Below are positions 59,908 to 64,000 of a stretch of 64,000 nt of DNA, piece after piece (position 1 is the first letter of the stretch; each line of letters opens with the position of its first letter). A program made the position numbers and the translations under genes. The notes under the pieces were generated by a model. It saw only the letters and a list, made by a program, of their open reading frames with translations. It was not told the origin of the DNA and ran no database searches. Source of the DNA: Paraspadella gotoi (lineage: Eukaryota; Chaetognatha); NCBI GenBank assembly GCA_051294375.1, contig CM119270.1, positions 13,805,316 to 13,869,315 of the forward strand, given 5' to 3'.

Positions 59908-60268
59908 TACCCAGTTATGGCTAAGCGATATTCTTCACCTCGGATGTGAAAATGACCGAGTGCGCGTCGAGAGATTGTGCACGCTCGACGGACCTCCGGG
60001 GTGTTAAAGGATCGGTGGGTTGGGTCAAGAGATTCGCCCGCATCGATGCAACCTTCTTCAATCTTCATCCAATTCTCTTCTCTGAACTTACCTTTCCTTC
60101 AGCGCTAAAGGACCTAGGGCCTTACCCTTTGAATAAATCGAACCTCACCCACACCCGACCGACCGATTTTGCCGTGACCTACCTTAACTCACCTCGACTT
60201 TCCTCACCTTCTGACCACCGACTTAGATGAAGACTCGATTCGCTTCGGTTGCACTCGGGCGTCGACCG
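58510..60268 (+). repeat. Direct repeat, first copy (partner 62183-64000)
   Basis: 1759 bases matched by 62183-64000 (1818 bases and continuing past the window). The second copy carries many one-base insertions. This copy includes (GA)n tracts (59802-59828, 59874-59908) and a CpG-richer end (59930-60268). A 94-codon frame (59946-60230, +) and an opposite-strand GAAAG|GTAAGT near 60090 are noted, but neither is convincing. No gene is called. Confidence 0.92.
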
Positions 60269-60845
60269 ACTCGATCCTCTCCTTAAGCCGACAATCGATC
60301 TTCATCGGCCCGACACCTACCTCCCTTAGCTGACAATATCTCCCCCTTGGCTTCTAAACGCCTTACTTTAACTTCAATTGGAATCCTTTGGCTCTCTATA
60401 GCTTACGCTTAAACTTGTTTCCGCTTTCGCGTGCCTGACCTCGCCAATTACCATGATTCACGTGGTTTTGAACTCTGAATCAACTTCACGTGGCTCAAAC
60501 GAGACCTCATTTTGACTTCACCAGGTCAACTCTGATTCACACTTGATTAAATTTCATCTCTTAATGGACGAAAAAAAAACAATGACGCCATTTATTGAAA
60601 TTAACGGAATTAAGTCGTAAAATTAAAAAAAAAAATACCAACAAATGTGCAATTTTGGCCTCATCTTTAGTTAAAACCAGATATTTATCTACTAACGTTG
60701 ATAAATTACGTACATTTATGAAAGTAAGTCCTATCATTATGAGCAAAGCTATTAAAACTTTATCAGGGGAATTATATAAAAGACAACGGACTGCGCCTGA
60801 AGCGAAAAAGAAAACTCCTGGAAAGTCTCCCAAAACTTCTTCCGC

Positions 60846-60894
<49 letters not shown>

Positions 60895-61001
60895 TCTCTC
60901 TCTCTCTCTCATTTGGATACCTTATCGCCAAAAAAAGTCAATCATCCTCTCATCGGATAGAATCCCGTCAGGAGTCACGGGCCAGTCCAGATGTAATAGT
61001 A

Positions 61002-61033
<32 letters not shown>

Positions 61034-61216
61034 TTCTCATTCTCATCTCGTCAAAAGTCACGTGCTAATCCGGACACGCTCCATTCCGACAAAAAAACAA
61101 AAAAAACAAAAACAGTATAATCACTCCCTTCTTCTATATATAACACTTATCTTATCTTTTCTTAACCGATATATAAAAGGTATCTTCTTTAACTGATATA
61201 TAATACGTATCTTCTA
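60269..61216. other. Interval with (CT)n arrays, no supported gene
   Basis: It holds (CT)n at 60851-60912 and about 61002-61034. A frame at 60595-60960 (+, TTG-opened) contains an ordinary-looking Lys-rich part before running into the CT array, with ATGAAA|GTAAGT near 60723. No family is recognised. Confidence 0.45.
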
Positions 61217-61776
61217 CATGTGTGAAATATATAAATTTGGTTAAAAAAAGTGAAAACTTTGAACCCCTATTAAGTTGCTTATCTATCATTCTATTAAGTA
61301 AAATTATGGTTTATTTAAAAGTAATAATAACTTAAAAAGTTTTGTAATTCAAAACCGTAAGGCTTCTGCAAATTAATTAAAAAAAATAAAAAGAAAAAAA
61401 AATTGTTACCAGTTGTTTAAAAATGAATTTGTAGTGTTTTATGAAAGATAATGCTTTTAAATACAAAGCTAAAGCTACCTAAAAATGTCATAAGGAAAAT
61501 AAGATCGAGGTGCTTAAAGATTGCTTGATTACAACATCATTGAAAATGTTTGGTTAAAGATAAAAAAAATATTTAATAGTATAACAATATAAAGTTGATA
61601 AAATTTAAAAAATTATAAAACATATTTGACAGGAGCTAAACTGTTTATCTTTGGACAGCATATACAACTCTCTCCCTTATTGCATGGAAGTAATACTAAA
61701 TGTAAATAGTAGTTTGATATAGTAAATAGCAAAAAGCTTTTATCTTAATTATTAAATTTTTTTTTGACCACATGTG
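61217..61776 (+). mobile_element. Second Tc1-like relic, more decayed
   Basis: Bounded by TA at 61215-61216 and 61777-61778, with CATGTGTG at the left end and CACATGTG at the right. It aligns in opposite orientation to 56005-56859: ACTTTGAACCCCTATTA corresponds to the transposase-5' side of the first copy, and AACCGTAAGGCTTCTGCAAA and ACTCTCTCCCTTATTGCATG to its HTH and C-terminal parts. At 61528-61554 the + strand reads DYNIIENVW, the form of the conserved motif with the third catalytic acidic residue of Tc1-family transposases. The copy is 560 bp, with no usable frame. Confidence 0.75.
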
Positions 61777-62059
61777 TATATATTTCTCAAACACAAATTG
61801 ATTGGTAACTGATGAGTTTTTCTCTTAAATTGCAAAAATGTAAATAATATTACTGGCATAAAATTCCATTAACTTTTCGAATTCTTTCAAGAATAACAAA
61901 GTGGAGCATATAAAAGTAATTGTATTTTCTTTTCTGCGCGCATTTCCTCGATGAAATTACTGAAATAAACTCGTGTTCATTTTTTCATTTGATCTCGAAT
62001 TTTTCTTACTAAAAATTCCAACCTCCGCTATTTGTTTGTCTATCTGTTGTTATCTATAT

Positions 62060-62061
<2 letters not shown>
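61777..62061. other. Short AT-rich interval, no gene
   Basis: Unique AT-rich sequence between the Tc1-like relic and the (CAT)n array. Nothing was recognised. Confidence 0.5.

Positions 62062-62110
<49 letters not shown>
62062..62110 (+). repeat. (CAT)n trinucleotide array, about 16 copies
   Basis: A perfect CAT run of 49 bases, 47 bases before the 25-N gap. Confidence 0.95.
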
Positions 62111-62157
62111 TGTTTGTATAATAACTTTTCCTTCTCTCATTCTCACACTTTTTTTCT

Positions 62158-62182
62158 NNNNNNNNNNNNNNNNNNNNNNNNN
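62158..62182. other. 25-N gap at the start of the second direct-repeat copy
   Basis: Exactly 25 N. The base after it is the first base of homology with 58510. Confidence 0.97.
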
Positions 62183-64000
62183 TGTAGAAGAAATAAAGAT
62201 GATAAACCATTTGGAAAAATTGACGATAAAAAGTTTGTTTAACGCCAAATTGAAAGAAGATTGGAAAATGGACATTAGACCTGGATAAATCGCGTTTGTA
62301 AGGCAAATAGATAATTTAATGCTAAATTGAAACTTCGAAAGCGATAAAAATTTAAGAATAGGCTTTGAATCTAAAAAAAAAGATCTTCAAAGCGGTTTTT
62401 AAATGATGAAAAAATGCGGTTGAAAAACGATTCTGATGAAACCTCAAAGGCAACCGTGGTGTGAAAGGTCATGAAAACCTTAACCATCATGGGAAGTTGC
62501 AGTCCGTTTGGGTCATTTCAAACCTGCCATCTCTCATCTTTTTTGCTCGCGTCCGTGATTAAGGGCTTTTTATTACACATTAAAAAAAAATAATTACAGA
62601 AACCAAACTGAATATTCACTTCGACTGTTATAAAGAAATGACAGTCACCTAAAAAAATGTTTACGTGTTCGTTCATTGATTAAATGATGGGAAATTTCTT
62701 TACAGTTTTATAACAATTCATGCACGCAATTTTTTGAGATTCCGTCTTAAACCTTCAGTCTTGAGCCACCTCTGGTCCTCAAAATGTTTTCTTCTTTCGG
62801 ACTCTCCGATTTAAATCGGGAGTCGCAATTTTTTTTCGTCTCGTTCACTCATAATAGGCTTAAATTCATTATAATTTCCAAAATGGAATCGTCTGCATAA
62901 CGAACAAAAAAACGATTATTCATAAAACACGACATGGTTTTTATTCTCCCACCCCGCAATTGACTCCCTCGCTTTTCCCCGTCGGGGGGTTTGCGAACAG
63001 CTAGATCTCACTCACTCGCCCGGGGGTTGCTTAGGATCACGTGTATCGAATCTCTCTCACCACTCTCAGAACTCGCCCCTCCGAATTTCCATCGAGGTTT
63101 TCTTCATTAAAGAGTCGAAAACTTTTTCAAACTGTTTCCCCCCCTTTTTTTTTTTTCACCGAAGAAAACCTTTTTTATTTCTTTCGATTTCGACAAAAAA
63201 ATTTCTATCGTTTGCGATGAAATTGAGTCCGTAAAATTCAAATTAAAGCTCGAATTTGGCCGGTTTTTTTTTTTTTTTTTAATTGGCTAATCTTTTTGTT
63301 TTCCTTAATGCGTTTCGATTATATTTTACTCATCTCATTGTTTTTTTGTATAATACTGATTTATAATACATATATGGAGTTAATAAATAATAAAGACAAA
63401 AGAAAAATCCGCGTCATTCTTTCTTTCTTTTTTTTTCTCTCACTCACTCCATTCACTCACACCTACGACCTCCGCGTCAAGCGCTCCCCAGGTTTCAAAG
63501 GCGGTACAAAAAGCACGAGGAGAGAGAGAGAGGAGAGAGAGCAAACTGCGAGGACGGGGGAGGTTTACGGTACTTGGAGAAGAAAGTGAAGAGAGAGAGA
63601 GAGAAAAGAGAGAGAGAGAGAGAGATACCCAGTTATGGGGCTAAGCGATATTCTTCAACCTCGGAAGTGAAAATGACCGAGTGCGCGTCGAGAGATTGGT
63701 GCACAGCTCGACGGACCTCCGGGGTGTTAAAGGATCGGTGGGTTGGGTCAAGAAGATTCGCGCCCATCGATGCAACCTTCTTCAATCTTCCATCCAATTT
63801 CTCTTCTCTGAACTTACCTTTCCTTCAGCGCTAAAGGACTAGGGCCTTACCCTTTGAATAAACGAACCTCACCCACACCCGACCGACCGATTGTTGCCCG
63901 TGACCTTACCTTTACAGCTCACCTCGACTTCGCCTCACCTTCTGACCACCGACTTAGATGAAGACTCGATTCGGCTTCGGTTGCACTCGGGCGTCGACCG
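62183..64000 (+). repeat. Direct repeat, second copy (partner 58510-60268)
   Basis: Same order of landmarks as the first copy, including AAGATGATAAACCATTTGG, CTCACACCTACGACCTCC, GA tracts (63509-63541, 63590-63625) and GACCGAGTGCGCGTCGAGAG. It is 59 bases longer over the matched span, almost all as scattered one-base additions. It continues past the window end. Confidence 0.92.

Noticed and set aside
59946-60230. 94-codon frame beginning MTECASRD
   Set aside because: The second copy of the region breaks the frame, and an equally good donor-like signal lies on the opposite strand. Evidence is contradictory.

Overview
The window looks like non-coding DNA from an animal genome, most likely an arthropod and perhaps an insect. 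Three things suggest this: one intact tRNA-Asp gene of metazoan type, two decayed Tc1-like transposons flanked by TA, and very abundant (GA)n, (CT)n and (GAC)n arrays in AT-leaning sequence that keeps many CpG sites. There are no bacterial operons, Shine-Dalgarno sites or long clean reading frames. Most apparent frames are microsatellites read as Ser-Leu, Arg-Glu or Asp strings. I could not assign any protein-coding gene to a family. A few short candidate exons are listed at low confidence. The species is not identifiable by eye.

Layout. 1-6534 is a palindrome whose two ~3.1-3.4 kb arms meet at a 25-N gap (3103-3127). 6535-13300 is a desert of microsatellites: (CT)n, (GA)n, (GAC)n, (CTTT)n, (GAA)n and a 7-bp array. 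13300-20530 holds GC-richer patches with three or four possible exons and the tRNA-Asp gene (17272-17343). 22039-22905 is a unique-looking block ending in a tRNA-like B box; its inverted copy is at 47838-48760. 26540-28790 and 30158-32150 are tandem copies of one ~2 kb unit. Between them lies a strongly GC-rich island (28795-29761) unlike anything else here.

30158-34860 recurs inverted at 41975-46985, with a ~7 kb spacer that contains a degenerate ~50-bp AT-rich tandem array (38095-39480). 41012-41430 recurs directly at 50060-50475. 50476-54321 is mostly unsequenced gaps. 55995-61780 contains two Tc1-like relics. 58510-60268 recurs directly at 62183-64000, starting exactly at a 25-N gap.

Interpretation. 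Arm-to-arm differences are mainly single-base insertions, and several copies start or stop at gaps of exactly 25 N. Much of the duplicated architecture may therefore come from gap filling with noisy long reads or from joining two haplotypes, not from genome biology. Some differences do not fit read error: a ~600-bp insertion in one arm only, tandem arrays of different length in the two arms, and a ~28-bp deletion private to one tandem copy. These need testing before the palindromes are either trusted or dismissed. I found no convincing new biological system. The points most worth a second look are the palindromes, the GC island, the AT-rich array and the exon-like segment present in three copies.
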